Assembly: GCA_903828675.1 (NCBI GenBank)
Contig: CAIKND010000210.1
Location: 1-39,019, forward strand
Source: an uncultured Acidobacteriaceae bacterium
Lineage (GTDB): Bacteria; Acidobacteriota; Terriglobia; Terriglobales; Acidobacteriaceae
Reading direction: 5' to 3'
Length of the DNA stretch: 39,019 bases
The notes below the pieces were generated by a model, which worked only from the letters and a program-made list of their open reading frames with translations, was not told the DNA's origin and did no database searches. The position numbers and the translations under genes were made by a program. Numbering within the stretch: the stretch's first letter is position 1; the number at the start of each line of letters is the position of its first letter. Shown piece by piece: positions 1 through 8,316 of this stretch.

Positions 1-240
1 AATTACCCTTCCCCGGCGCACAATAATGGTATGGGAATTTCTCGACTCAAATCGCTGCCATTCCACCCCAAGGAATGCTGCACCAGGAGCCGGAGGAATG
101 GGCATGCCCCCACCACCCCCCACCACCCCTCCCTACCCACCCCCCCTCCCGAGGGTCTTGCCGGAGGAATAGGAATCGAAGTGGAAAAGAATAGCGCTCA
201 AACTCGCCGTTTTACACACGATGAAACGATGAACTGAGGC
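1..240 (-). repeat. G-rich dispersed intergenic element, copy A (partial)
   Basis: Non-coding stretch that, read on the minus strand, has the same layout as the stretches at 14150-14376 and 30205-30460: a TGAGCCTTAG...GTTCATCG block (around 226-248), a long G-rich tract (C-rich at 107-155 on the plus strand), then an ATTGTGCGCC...GGGTAATT block running off the window edge (1-27). The shared end block and the G-tract are seen directly; that the three are copies of one element is inferred from them. The middle is poorly conserved. The short open frame across it on the plus strand is low-complexity (Pro/His-rich) and not credible as a gene. No gene is seen in 1-317. Confidence 0.6.
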
Positions 241-317
241 TAAGGCTCATCGGACACAACCTGCGTCCGCTTCGTCCGTCCCGCACCGCGAATACACCGA
301 AGATCCACGCCGGGAGC

Positions 318-803
318 CTACTGCAGGCCATCGCACACAATCGTCACTTCGAAGCCCGTGTCTTCGAAGAAATAGATATGCTTCAATTGAAACTCGGGAG
401 CCTGAACATGCAGATTGTAATCCCGCCCTGTGATGACAGCCGGAACTGACAGTCCGCAGTTGGCGGCAAGTTCGGGAACCTTGCCCTTCCACGCCCCGGC
501 CAGCATGTTGCAGATCTCGCCGATACCGTCCTTCACCGTATCGTCGACATCGGAGAACTCCATGCCCGTCATGTGCGCGGCGATCTTCATCGCCGCCGAC
601 CCGCCGCTCTTGAAGACACAGGCGCCGCTCAGCAGCCCGCCAAATCCCACCACCGCGGTCACCGACTCCGGTTCAGGCTCAATAGGCCCGGATCCGCGCT
701 TGCAGTTCACTCCCAGCATCAACTGAAAGACCTCTTCCACGCTCGCATCCAGGTTCCGCGGATCGGAGACCAGTTGCACGGATTCACGCAACGATACTGC
801 CAT
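318..803 (-). CDS. cheX: CheX/CheC-type chemotaxis phosphatase
   Basis: 161-aa cytoplasmic protein of the CheC/CheX/FliY family, which dephosphorylates CheY-P and so ends the chemotactic signal. The family's catalytic E-x2-N motif is visible as GEICN (Glu96, Asn99) on a predicted helix, followed by the GKVPEL stretch; the C-terminal half has the alternating beta pattern of the fold. It has one E-x2-N motif, as CheX does, and no SpoA domain, which argues against FliY. The ATG at 803 is chosen because GGAG lies six bases upstream; the frame stays open to 878 but lacks a better site. It is the last gene of the motility operon, 90 bp after the CheY receiver that is its likely substrate. The exact CheX versus CheC subfamily is inferred. 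Confidence 0.8.
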   Translation of the reverse strand: MAVSLRESVQLVSDPRNLDASVEEVFQLMLGVNCKRGSGPIEPEPESVTAVVGFGGLLSGACVFKSGGSAAMKIAAHMTGMEFSDVDDTVKDGIGEICNMLAGAWKGKVPELAANCGLSVPAVITGRDYNLHVQAPEFQLKHIYFFEDTGFEVTIVCDGLQ

Positions 804-893
804 CGTTCGCTCCATTTCATTTGTGCCGCCAACCCGCCCTCGCGCGAGTGCGGCCGTTCGCACACCATTCAACAGCAAGATGCCGCCTCCCGG

Positions 894-1277
894 TTACGCC
901 GCATGCACCAGCGGCAGTACCCGCTCCTTTACCTGCTCAGCCGTGAACGGCTTGCGGATGTATCCCTGCGCCCCGGCCAGAATGGCCTGCTTTACATGGT
1001 CCTCGCTCGACTCGGTGGTGATCATCACAACCGGGACGCCCGGCGCCAGATTCTGCGCGCGAATCTGGCGCAGAAACTCCAGCCCGTCCATGGAGGGCAT
1101 GTTGATATCGGAAAGAATCAGATCTACCTTCTTGGCCTTCAAAAGATCCAGCCCCTCGGTGCCGCTGCCGGCCTCATGCACCACCAAAGAGTCCAGGCCC
1201 GCCTGGCGCAGCGCACGCTCCACAATCTTGCGCATCACCGAGGAATCGTCAACAATCAGCGCTCGAATTTCATTCAT
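894..1277 (-). CDS. cheY: CheY-like single-domain response regulator
   Basis: 127-aa stand-alone receiver domain. The acidic pair (Asp10, Asp11 in the VDD motif), the phospho-acceptor Asp57 in LILSDINMP, the switch Thr87 in VVMITT and Lys109 in IRKPF are all present, so it should be phosphorylated by a CheA-type kinase. There is no output domain, as expected for CheY, which binds FliM and the switch to change motor rotation. The ATG at 1277 is preferred over that at 1283 because GGAGG is nine bases upstream of it, and only about three from the other. It lies between the MshEN-type gene and cheX; pairing with a phosphatase gene and with fliM upstream in the operon supports a motor role. No CheA is in the window. 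Confidence 0.92.
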   Translation of the reverse strand: MNEIRALIVDDSSVMRKIVERALRQAGLDSLVVHEAGSGTEGLDLLKAKKVDLILSDINMPSMDGLEFLRQIRAQNLAPGVPVVMITTESSEDHVKQAILAGAQGYIRKPFTAEQVKERVLPLVHAA

Positions 1278-1362
1278 CCGCATGCTCCTCCGCTATGTTG
1301 CATATCGGCCCTGCTGGTGAATGCATGAGCCGGCATTCAAATCACCCCACGACTCTCATAAC

Positions 1363-2325
1363 TCAACGAGCGCACACTGAACAGATCAGATCTTGGATTG
1401 AACCTGCATCCGGCAGCGGTCCCCTTTGAGGGCGCAGCCAAATCCTCAGCCACAGGCAATCATGCACCCTGATCAGACGGGATTCGACAGGCCGGCACTT
1501 CTCCAGGCGTTTCGTCAGCGCTTGCACTAGCGCCGGCTCCGAGATGGCTTCGATCAGCTCCACCGGCGGAAACTTCGCGCTCAACATGCGCGTGTGCGCA
1601 GGACGGAAGATCGATTCGCGCACCAATCCGCTTTCAACCCGCAGCCTCATCATCCGCTCCACAGCCAGGGCCAGTACCGGATCAAGACGGTCTTCAAAAC
1701 CCAGATAGAGGATCTTCCCCACCGCCACGCGCAGCGGCAGCGCGCCAAAAGCATCTACAAAAAGCCTTGGGAGCAGCGCGGTTAGCCCCTCGGGATCATG
1801 AAACTCCAGTCCCAGCACCGGGGACCTCCATTGCAGCCCCAGCGCCCTCGTCACCTGCTGTTCACTTACCGCGCTCTGGCGAACTAGCCATTGGCCCAGC
1901 CGTCCGCATCCGGCCGCCTTCTGGGCCTCCAATGCGCGGCGCAGTTGGGCGCTAGTGATCCAGCCCTGTTCCATCATCGTCAGGCCCAATGGAATGCGGT
2001 GGCGATGGATCTCAGGCGCGCTGCCGCGCGCATCCATCTCGCGGCGCAACGCTACGTCAATCCGCGCCGCTGTGCAGGCCGCCGAGCAACTCCACCCGCC
2101 CTCGAAGACCGGCGCCGAGCGGCTGCGCCAAAGATGAAGCCAGCCAGAACGGCAATTGGCATTGGCGCAGGTTTCAAACAGCCCTGGCCTTACTCCTGCC
2201 GCCACGCGGCCCCGGCGGTGGGAACCGGCTTCTACGGGCAGCGACTCTGCCGCCTCAGCTAAATTCAGGGCGGCCTCGCTGTACCTCTGCGTCTCCCCTG
2301 AAGGGTACCGGCTCAGAACAGGCAT
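1363..2325 (-). CDS. Zinc-ribbon plus MshEN (GspE N-terminal-like) protein, possible c-di-GMP sensor
   Basis: 320-aa protein without membrane segments. Residues 53-84 hold a C-x4-C-x21-C-x3-C set (Cys53, 58, 80, 84) with several Trp, a probable zinc ribbon. Residues about 111-165 hold two tandem copies of the MshEN motif: PLGLTMMEQGWITSAQL... ending in Q135, then RLGQWLVRQSAVSEQQV... ending in Q165, joined by a six-residue spacer. In MshE-type ATPases this tandem motif binds cyclic di-GMP; here there is no Walker A or ATPase domain. The first copy starts PLG rather than RLG and the second has Ser in place of the central Gly, so binding may be weakened. The ATG overlaps the end of the FliN-type gene by 13 bases, suggesting translational coupling. 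A role in c-di-GMP control of the motor is inference. Confidence 0.7.
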   Translation of the reverse strand: MPVLSRYPSGETQRYSEAALNLAEAAESLPVEAGSHRRGRVAAGVRPGLFETCANANCRSGWLHLWRSRSAPVFEGGWSCSAACTAARIDVALRREMDARGSAPEIHRHRIPLGLTMMEQGWITSAQLRRALEAQKAAGCGRLGQWLVRQSAVSEQQVTRALGLQWRSPVLGLEFHDPEGLTALLPRLFVDAFGALPLRVAVGKILYLGFEDRLDPVLALAVERMMRLRVESGLVRESIFRPAHTRMLSAKFPPVELIEAISEPALVQALTKRLEKCRPVESRLIRVHDCLWLRIWLRPQRGPLPDAGSIQDLICSVCAR

Positions 2326-3062
2326 CGAATACTCTCCAGGCGTCTTCTGGGCGTGGCCACCTCGGTCACCCGCAGACCGAAGTTGCCGTTGACCAGCACC
2401 ACCTCGCCGCGAGCTACAATCTTGTCCCCGACAATCAGATCAACCGGGTCAGACACGTGCCGGTCAAGTTGCACAACATCTCCAGGCCCCAGATCGAGAA
2501 TCTCGGACAGCGGCATCTCTCGACAGCCAAAGCGCAGTGAGGCTTCCAACTCAACATCAAGCAGAAGATCCAGCCCTGGACTCAGGGCCGCCGCAGGGCT
2601 GGTCGGAAGAACGGATGGCACGCTTGGCTCGGGCTCAATCGCGGGCGCCGGAGCGCGCACTTCATCTCGAACCAGAATTGTCCAGGCCGCATCGCCTGAC
2701 TTCAACTCGAAGGCGGCGGAGATCTTGCTTTCTCCCGAGGTTTCCTCGAACAGAGCTACCTTGCACTTTGTTCCGGTTTTTGAAAGCAGTTCCCCGGCCG
2801 CAGCATCGGCCACCTCGCGTAGGAGCTCACCCCAGCCGGCCCTCTGGTCAATGCCTTCACCGAGCAGTGGCGACTCCAGTATCGAGCCGTCAATCACCAC
2901 GGCAAAGCGCCCCTGCGCATCTCCTGATACGGTCGCGGCGAATCCGAAAGAACCCGCCGCAAGCGGCTTGGGCAGTGACTCCGTCAGTCTCGGTTCCCCC
3001 GCAAGTGCCTGCGCAAACAGATCCGCGGCCACACCCGCCCAGCAATCGAAGTAAGTCTTCAT
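2313..3062 (-). CDS. FliN/FliY-type flagellar motor switch protein (long form, C-terminal SpoA domain)
   Basis: 249-aa protein. The C-terminal ~75 residues are a SpoA (FliN C-terminal) domain: LLDVELEASLRFG, then LSEILDLGPGDVVQLD, DPVDLIVGDKIVARGEV and the ending NGNFGLRVTEV. The ~130-residue N-terminal part is unassigned; its hydrophobic pattern with a helix at GWGELLREVADAAAGELL could fit a CheC-like fold as in FliY, but no E-x2-N motif is seen. A Pro-rich linker joins the halves. The ATG at 3062 overlaps the fliM stop as ATGA, which fixes the start and indicates coupling. It should sit with FliM in the cytoplasmic C-ring. A second, shorter FliN is encoded at 10435-10842. Confidence 0.82.
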   Translation of the reverse strand: MKTYFDCWAGVAADLFAQALAGEPRLTESLPKPLAAGSFGFAATVSGDAQGRFAVVIDGSILESPLLGEGIDQRAGWGELLREVADAAAGELLSKTGTKCKVALFEETSGESKISAAFELKSGDAAWTILVRDEVRAPAPAIEPEPSVPSVLPTSPAAALSPGLDLLLDVELEASLRFGCREMPLSEILDLGPGDVVQLDRHVSDPVDLIVGDKIVARGEVVLVNGNFGLRVTEVATPRRRLESIRCLF

Positions 3063-4024
3063 CTGTCGCCCTCGTCGATCAGACGCTCGATACGCGCAGC
3101 GCGGTGTGGTCCCTGCCTGATGGCCTGTGCCTCCGACAGCGCTTGACCGCCCACTCTCCATTCGGGAAGCGCATTGGCGGGCAAATCCAGGCGCAGAATG
3201 CTTCCAGGCTCCAGATTTTCCAATACCCTGGCCGCGAGGCGCACCGTAGGCAGTTGCAGGGAACAGCCAAAACGTATCCGGCGAGCCGTTACCCCCATGC
3301 GTGCGCGGGCGTCACCGGCATGACGGCGGCGACGTCCCCAGTCCGAGGTCAACCGGCGCAGAATGGTATTGGCCACTACCGCCGGAAAGGCCAGGTTAAG
3401 CAGTCCCGAGCTGTGCGGCATGCGAATTTCAAAACTCAAACAGAGCGTCTTCTCGGTGACCGCAATGATGCGCGCGACTTGAGTCTGCATCTGGCGCCGC
3501 TCAAAGTTGAAACTGAGTCCCACCGGCTGCCAGGCCGCGGTCAGTTCTCTGCAGATGATCTCGACTACAGATCCGAGGATCGACTCTTCGATGTCGGTCA
3601 GTTCGCGTAGCGGTCCGTCTTTGCCCTCGCCGCCCAGCAAAAGGTCAATGATCGGAGGCGCCAAGCCAAGGTCAAGCTGGAGTACAGACAAGGCGCCCAA
3701 GGGCTCCAGACGCACCGACGCCACATAGCTGATCTCGGGAATACGGAGAAGGAATTCATTGAACTGGATCTGCTCGGCCGAGACCAGGTTGACCTGAAAT
3801 CTGGTTCGCAGCCAGGCCGCCAGATTATGAGTCAGATTGCGGGCGAACAGATCGTTGAGCATACTGATGGCGCGTAGTTGGTCCGTCGAGATCTGTCCTG
3901 CCGAGGAGAAATTGTAGGGCACCACCCTGGCTCGCACCTCGGACCGGGCAGCTTCTGGTGTTGAACTTCTTGCGGCCTCAAAAAGGCGGTCGATCTCGTC
4001 CTGCTTGAGTGTCTTCTCTATCAA
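3059..4024 (-). CDS. fliM: Flagellar motor switch protein FliM
   Basis: 321-aa C-ring protein that binds CheY-P and sets rotation direction. The N-terminal CheY-binding peptide is seen as KQDEIDRLF (residues 7-15), the middle domain carries LLLGGEGKDGPLRELTDIE, typical of the FliM GGxG loop region, and the C-terminal ~70 residues form a SpoA domain (VRLAARVLENLEPGSILRLD). Length is normal for FliM. The start is a TTG at 4024 with AGGGAG six bases upstream; no ATG is as well placed. The stop overlaps the next gene by four bases. Its place next to fliA and a FliN-type gene agrees with the call. Confidence 0.93.
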   Translation of the reverse strand: MIEKTLKQDEIDRLFEAARSSTPEAARSEVRARVVPYNFSSAGQISTDQLRAISMLNDLFARNLTHNLAAWLRTRFQVNLVSAEQIQFNEFLLRIPEISYVASVRLEPLGALSVLQLDLGLAPPIIDLLLGGEGKDGPLRELTDIEESILGSVVEIICRELTAAWQPVGLSFNFERRQMQTQVARIIAVTEKTLCLSFEIRMPHSSGLLNLAFPAVVANTILRRLTSDWGRRRRHAGDARARMGVTARRIRFGCSLQLPTVRLAARVLENLEPGSILRLDLPANALPEWRVGGQALSEAQAIRQGPHRAARIERLIDEGDR

Positions 4025-4086
4025 CTCTCACTCCCTGTGCACTTGTAGTCTCAACCATCATTTGCTTTCATTTGCATGGCTTCCGT

Positions 4087-4953
4087 TCAGCCAGGCCCAC
4101 GCCTCTGCCGCTCCGGCCTCTTGCGGGCACCAGCCCGATCAAAGGCCCCGCGGGCCGCCAGATCCTTGAGCGCGCCGCGCAGATGCACCACCGCCGATGC
4201 GTGCACCTGAGATACCCGGGATTCCACTACTCCCATAGCCAGGCCAATTTCTCGCATGGTCATCTCTTCGTAGTAATACAGAGTCATCACCAGCCTTTCA
4301 CGGTCAGGCAGGTCAGCGATGGCCTCGGCGAGCCGCCCTTCGAGCTCGCCCCGCAAGCAGCGAAAGAGAGGGTCTTCCTCGGGGCGCCCTGGCACATAGG
4401 CAAGTTCCTCTTCGCCCGAATCCTCATTGCGCTCCATGTGCAGCGTGCCGATCTCGAGCCCCTTTAGGTCCCCCAGCAGTTGCTGGTATTGCTCCAGGCC
4501 CAGGCCCATTTCCGAGGCTACTTCGACCTCACCCGCCGCATGGCCCAGCCGCGCCGTCACCGCGCGAATCGCTTCCTCAACCGCCCGGCCCTTGCGGCGC
4601 AACTCGCGCGGACTCCAGTCCAGCGTCCTCAGGCTGTCCAGAATCGCGCCCCGAATACGGAACTGCGCATAGCTGCGAAACTGAACCTTCTTATCGGGAT
4701 CGAACTTGGCGAATGCATCCATAAGCCCCACCACTCCGGCGGAGACCAGATCCTCGATGTCTACGTGCTGAGGGAGTCGCTCGTGTATGCGGCGGGCCAG
4801 AAAGCGCACGATCGGCAGATGCTCCAGCAGCACTCGCTCCTGTTCGCCATTAAGCATCGGCACGGTTCCGGCAACAGGCGGATATCCGCCCCGCGCCGCT
4901 CCCCGCCGCAGTATCCCCAAATCTCCCGCTGCAACCGCCTCTTCCATTTCCAT
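4087..4953 (-). CDS. fliA: Flagellar sigma factor FliA (sigma-28)
   Basis: Group 3 sigma factor for late flagellar and chemotaxis genes. Region 2 is seen in LPIVRFLARRIHERLP and IEDLVSAGVVGLMDAFAKFDP, followed by FRSYAQFRIRGAILDSLR; region 3 follows; region 4 is LPDRERLVMTLYYYEEMTMREIG with the recognition helix around VVESRVSQVHASAV. From the ATG at 4953 the protein is 288 aa, with GAGGG five bases upstream. An alternative ATG at 5028, seven bases after the flhA stop, would add 25 residues and close the gap; the true start is uncertain. No flhF or flhG lies between flhA and fliA, unlike many bacteria. A basic tail (ARKRPERQRR) ends the protein. Confidence 0.9.
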   Translation of the reverse strand: MEMEEAVAAGDLGILRRGAARGGYPPVAGTVPMLNGEQERVLLEHLPIVRFLARRIHERLPQHVDIEDLVSAGVVGLMDAFAKFDPDKKVQFRSYAQFRIRGAILDSLRTLDWSPRELRRKGRAVEEAIRAVTARLGHAAGEVEVASEMGLGLEQYQQLLGDLKGLEIGTLHMERNEDSGEEELAYVPGRPEEDPLFRCLRGELEGRLAEAIADLPDRERLVMTLYYYEEMTMREIGLAMGVVESRVSQVHASAVVHLRGALKDLAARGAFDRAGARKRPERQRRGPG

Positions 4954-5035
4954 TCCTGCCCTCTTTACCGAATCTGAAACTCCTGTATGTCCTACCCATG
5001 CTCTGCTACGGGCTCTTACTGTTCCCATCGGTCCC

Positions 5036-7138
5036 TTATCGCACGGTTCCCACCGGGTGCAATCGGATCTCGGGAGGAATCTCCCCGGCGGCAACTACTG
5101 CCAGGCGGGGTAGTATCGGCTCGAGCCAGCGCTTGACGTGGTAGCGGGCAGGACTAGGACATAGAAGCACGGGCAAGGCCGCGGCCGAGGCTGCCCCGAT
5201 AAGTTGCCTCAAAGAATCGGCCAAACGCCGCACAACTGGAGTTCCGTGACCCGCTCCAGTTGCAAGCAGCCGATTGCCGGTCTCGGGCGCCAGCGCGGAG
5301 AGGATCTCCTCCTCGAGCGCAGGGTCCAGTAGCAGAACCGGCAGTTGCCCATCGCCATCGAGCAACGGCCGGATCAGCCGCCGCCCCAACGCCTGACGCG
5401 CTGTTTCCACAAGGGCCACAAGGCTCTTGTTCACTTGCGCCATCTCAAGCAACGCCTCCAGAATTGCACCCAAGTCCCGGATCGAAACCCGCTCTCGGAG
5501 AAGTTGTTCGAGGACCCGCCCGACCTCCCCCAATGTCAGTAGTTTGGGCACCAATTCTTCGAGCAGCTTGGGGTGGCTTTCATTCAAGGAGTCCATAAGC
5601 CGCTTGGACTCTGCCCGGCCAAGCAATTCCCAGGCGTGCTGTCGTACCAACTCGCCCAGATGAGTGGTGATGACCGTAACTGCATCCACCACCGAGTAAC
5701 CAGCGGCGATGGCCTGATCCTCCAGTGCCGGAACAATCCAGATTGCCGGAACTCCGAAGGCTGGCTCACGAGCCTCTTTGCCCGCCAGCGGACGGCGGCC
5801 AGGATCTCCCGACACGGCCAGTAGCTGGGAACCTTCGGTCTGCCAACGCCCTATCTCGATCCCGCGCAACGAAAACAGATACTCACGCGGCTTGAGGCGA
5901 AGGTTGTCAGAAATATGCACGGGTGGGACCAGAAAGCCCATCTCCGAAGAAAGGTGGCGCCGCAGCGACCGGACCCTGTTCAGCAGTTGCCCGCCCTGCT
6001 TCTCGTCCACCAATGGAATCAATTGAAATCCGATCTCGAGGGTCAGGTCCTCAAGGCGCAGCAGCGCTGTCAGATCGGAAGCCTGCCCAGGCTCTGCCTT
6101 CTTTTTTTCGCCCGCGGCCGGTTCGGCTGCTGGCGCCATCAGAGCACTTTGAGACAGCCGCCGCCCTCCCCAGAAAAGAGCCGCGGACACAGAAAGAAAG
6201 GCTAGCTTGGGCAGCCCTGGAATGAGGCACATTGCCCCGGAAACCAAGCTGGCCAAGTAGAGCGTTGCGGGCCGGGCTAGCAGCTGCTGGCGAATCTCGG
6301 TGCCCAGCATCCCGGCGGAGTTGGCGCGGGTCAGTGTGATGCCTCCGGCTACTGAAACCAGCAAAGAAGGGATCAGGGTGACGAGTCCGTCGCCCACCGT
6401 CAGCACGGTATAGGTGCGCGCGGCTTCTCCCAGTTCGATCCCCTGCTGCAGAGTGCCAATCAGCAGGCCCGCGACGATGTTGATGCCCGTAATCAGAATC
6501 GTCGCCAGCGAATCGCGCTGGTTGAAGCGCGCCGCGCCGTCCATTGCGCCATAAAATTCAGCTTCGCGCGCAATCGCCTGGCGGCGTTTCCGTGCCTCGG
6601 CCTCGTCGATCAGGCCCGCATTCATGTCGGCGTCAATTGCCATCTGCTTGCCCGGCAGGGCGTCCAGCGTGAACCGCGCCGTCACCTCGGCGGTACGCAC
6701 TGCTCCATGTGAAACAACCAGAAATTGAATAGCTACCAAGGCAAGAAACAGCACAAAGCCGACTACATAATTGCCACCCACCACGAACTGGCCGAAGGCC
6801 TCGATGACCTGGCCGGCGGCCGAGGTGCCTTCGGAGCCATGGAGCAGGATACGGCGGCTAGACGCGATATTCAGGGCCAGGCGAAACAGTGTCAGCAACA
6901 AAAGCAAGGTCGGAAACACCGATAGTTCGACCGCGCGCCGGATCTGCATCGCAGATAGGAACACGATGATTGAAGCAGCCATCGAGAGCGCCAGCAGAAA
7001 ATCCAGCGCCGCCGCCGGCAGCGGCACCAACATGACGAAGATCACGCTGATAGCCGCCAAGGGCAGAACGTACTCACGGAGTCGATGCCATATCGACTCT
7101 GGCGGCACTGAGCCCGCCACCAGTGCTGTCGTGCTCAT
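5036..7138 (-). CDS. flhA: Flagellar export gate protein FlhA
   Basis: 700-aa inner-membrane protein of the flagellar type III export apparatus. The N-terminal half has about eight membrane segments, interrupted by the conserved charged loop with QMAIDADMNAGLIDEAEAR and FYGAMDGAARFNQRD, the hallmark of the FHIPEP family. The C-terminal half is the cytoplasmic ring domain that docks chaperone-substrate complexes, starting around ISDNLRLKPREYLFSLRG. Length matches typical FlhA. The ATG at 7138 overlaps the flhB stop as ATGA. It works with FlhB, FliP, FliQ and FliR, encoded just upstream. Chromosomal type III secretion homologues are similar, but the neighbours fliA, fliM and cheY settle the flagellar role. 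Confidence 0.96.
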   Translation of the reverse strand: MSTTALVAGSVPPESIWHRLREYVLPLAAISVIFVMLVPLPAAALDFLLALSMAASIIVFLSAMQIRRAVELSVFPTLLLLLTLFRLALNIASSRRILLHGSEGTSAAGQVIEAFGQFVVGGNYVVGFVLFLALVAIQFLVVSHGAVRTAEVTARFTLDALPGKQMAIDADMNAGLIDEAEARKRRQAIAREAEFYGAMDGAARFNQRDSLATILITGINIVAGLLIGTLQQGIELGEAARTYTVLTVGDGLVTLIPSLLVSVAGGITLTRANSAGMLGTEIRQQLLARPATLYLASLVSGAMCLIPGLPKLAFLSVSAALFWGGRRLSQSALMAPAAEPAAGEKKKAEPGQASDLTALLRLEDLTLEIGFQLIPLVDEKQGGQLLNRVRSLRRHLSSEMGFLVPPVHISDNLRLKPREYLFSLRGIEIGRWQTEGSQLLAVSGDPGRRPLAGKEAREPAFGVPAIWIVPALEDQAIAAGYSVVDAVTVITTHLGELVRQHAWELLGRAESKRLMDSLNESHPKLLEELVPKLLTLGEVGRVLEQLLRERVSIRDLGAILEALLEMAQVNKSLVALVETARQALGRRLIRPLLDGDGQLPVLLLDPALEEEILSALAPETGNRLLATGAGHGTPVVRRLADSLRQLIGAASAAALPVLLCPSPARYHVKRWLEPILPRLAVVAAGEIPPEIRLHPVGTVR

Positions 7139-8313
7139 CGCGGACCTCCGTCAAGCCCTCGGTCGAAGATTGAACCACTGTCTTGCGCTCGCCACGGCTG
7201 GGTTGCTGCGTGGGCTTGCTGAGCGGCGCGAGCTGCTGTCTCCCTTGCCCGGCGTTCTCGCAGTTCTGCCTCCACGCGTTGCCGGTAGAGGTAGGCCAGA
7301 ATGGCGGCCACCGCAGCATAGAGGTCGACCGGTATTGGCTGACCAACTTCTACCGAGCGGTACAGGGATCGGGCCAGCGGCGGATTTTCAATAATCGGCA
7401 CCCCAGCCCAGCGCGCCTCAGCCTTGATCTCCTCGGCGAGAAGGTTCCTTCCCTTGGCCATGACCTTGGGAGCCTCCATGGTGCTGAAGTCAAAGCCAAG
7501 GGCAACAGCGTAGTGGGTTGGATTGGTTAAAACCACGGCGGCCTTGGAGACGTCGTCCTTCACCCGGCGGCGCCGCATCTGACGCTGCAGGCCGCGGATT
7601 CGGTTACGGATCTGCGGGCTGCCCTCTGTCTCCTTGAACTCATCACGCATATCCTGTTTGCTCATCTTCAGCCGGGACTCCCGACTCTGCCACTCGACCA
7701 GGTAGTCGATCGCAGACCAGCCGAAGAGCAGCCAGGCCGCGGCCAACAGCAGACCGTATATGTCTGATCCCAGCAGTTCCAGCCGAGCCGTCGAGAAGGG
7801 CGGAATGGATAGCTGCCTGGCAATACGCTGAACGGCAAAGACCGCGAGCAATGTGGCTGGGAAAAGTGACTTTGCCAGTCTGGCTGCGGCGCGAAGCGAA
7901 AACAGGTTCTTGATATTGGAGATCGGGTTGATTCGGTCGAGTTTGAAGCCAACCGCCTCGACGTGGAAGTTGACCCCGCCGGTCTGCATGACGCCGACAC
8001 CGAGCGCCGTGATCGCTACGGCTGCCATCACCACAGCCGGCGGTCCCAGTACGGCCATCGTCAATCGCCGCATGGTTGAGAACGTCGGCCCCATTTGAGC
8101 TGGCTCCCAGCAAGCAGAGGCCCCCAGGGCAAGAAAGGAGGCGAAGGTGCCACGCCAGACCTCTAGTGTCCGGCCACTGAGTGCGCCAAGGGCGATCACT
8201 CCCGCCAAGGTTCCAGCGGCGGCCGTCAGTTCACGGCTATGCAGCATATCGCCTTCGCGGCGAGCCTTGTCGCGGCGATGTTGCGTGGCCTGTTCTGTGC
8301 GCTCTCCAGGCAT
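7135..8313 (-). CDS. flhB: Flagellar export switch protein FlhB
   Basis: 392-aa membrane protein that sets substrate specificity of the export gate. It has the typical charged N terminus (RTEQATQHRRDKARREGD), four membrane segments up to about residue 205, and a cytoplasmic domain with the self-cleavage site NPTH at residues 264-267, within VVLTNPTHYAVAL. The intact site predicts autocleavage between Asn and Pro and the usual switch from rod/hook to filament export. The C-terminal ~40 residues are Ala/Arg/Gln-rich and longer than the core family. Start ATG at 8313, three bases after the fliR stop; the stop overlaps flhA. Confidence 0.96.
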   Translation of the reverse strand: MPGERTEQATQHRRDKARREGDMLHSRELTAAAGTLAGVIALGALSGRTLEVWRGTFASFLALGASACWEPAQMGPTFSTMRRLTMAVLGPPAVVMAAVAITALGVGVMQTGGVNFHVEAVGFKLDRINPISNIKNLFSLRAAARLAKSLFPATLLAVFAVQRIARQLSIPPFSTARLELLGSDIYGLLLAAAWLLFGWSAIDYLVEWQSRESRLKMSKQDMRDEFKETEGSPQIRNRIRGLQRQMRRRRVKDDVSKAAVVLTNPTHYAVALGFDFSTMEAPKVMAKGRNLLAEEIKAEARWAGVPIIENPPLARSLYRSVEVGQPIPVDLYAAVAAILAYLYRQRVEAELRERRARETAARAAQQAHAATQPWRAQDSGSIFDRGLDGGPR

Positions 8314-8316
8314 CGG

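Noticed and set aside
107..155. G/C homopolymer-rich tracts as sequencing artefact
   Set aside because: The same layout returns at three places with a conserved flanking block, so it is more likely a real element; exact run lengths could still contain errors.
573..1328. Long plus-strand open frame (~250 codons) over cheX and cheY
   Set aside because: It is the antisense shadow of two well-recognised genes in a GC-rich genome; the translation is Arg/His/Gln-rich and shows no domain.
2537..3610. Long plus-strand open frame (~357 codons) across the FliN-type gene and fliM
   Set aside because: Antisense shadow; composition is Arg/Ser/Pro-rich with no motif, while both minus-strand genes have clear SpoA domains.
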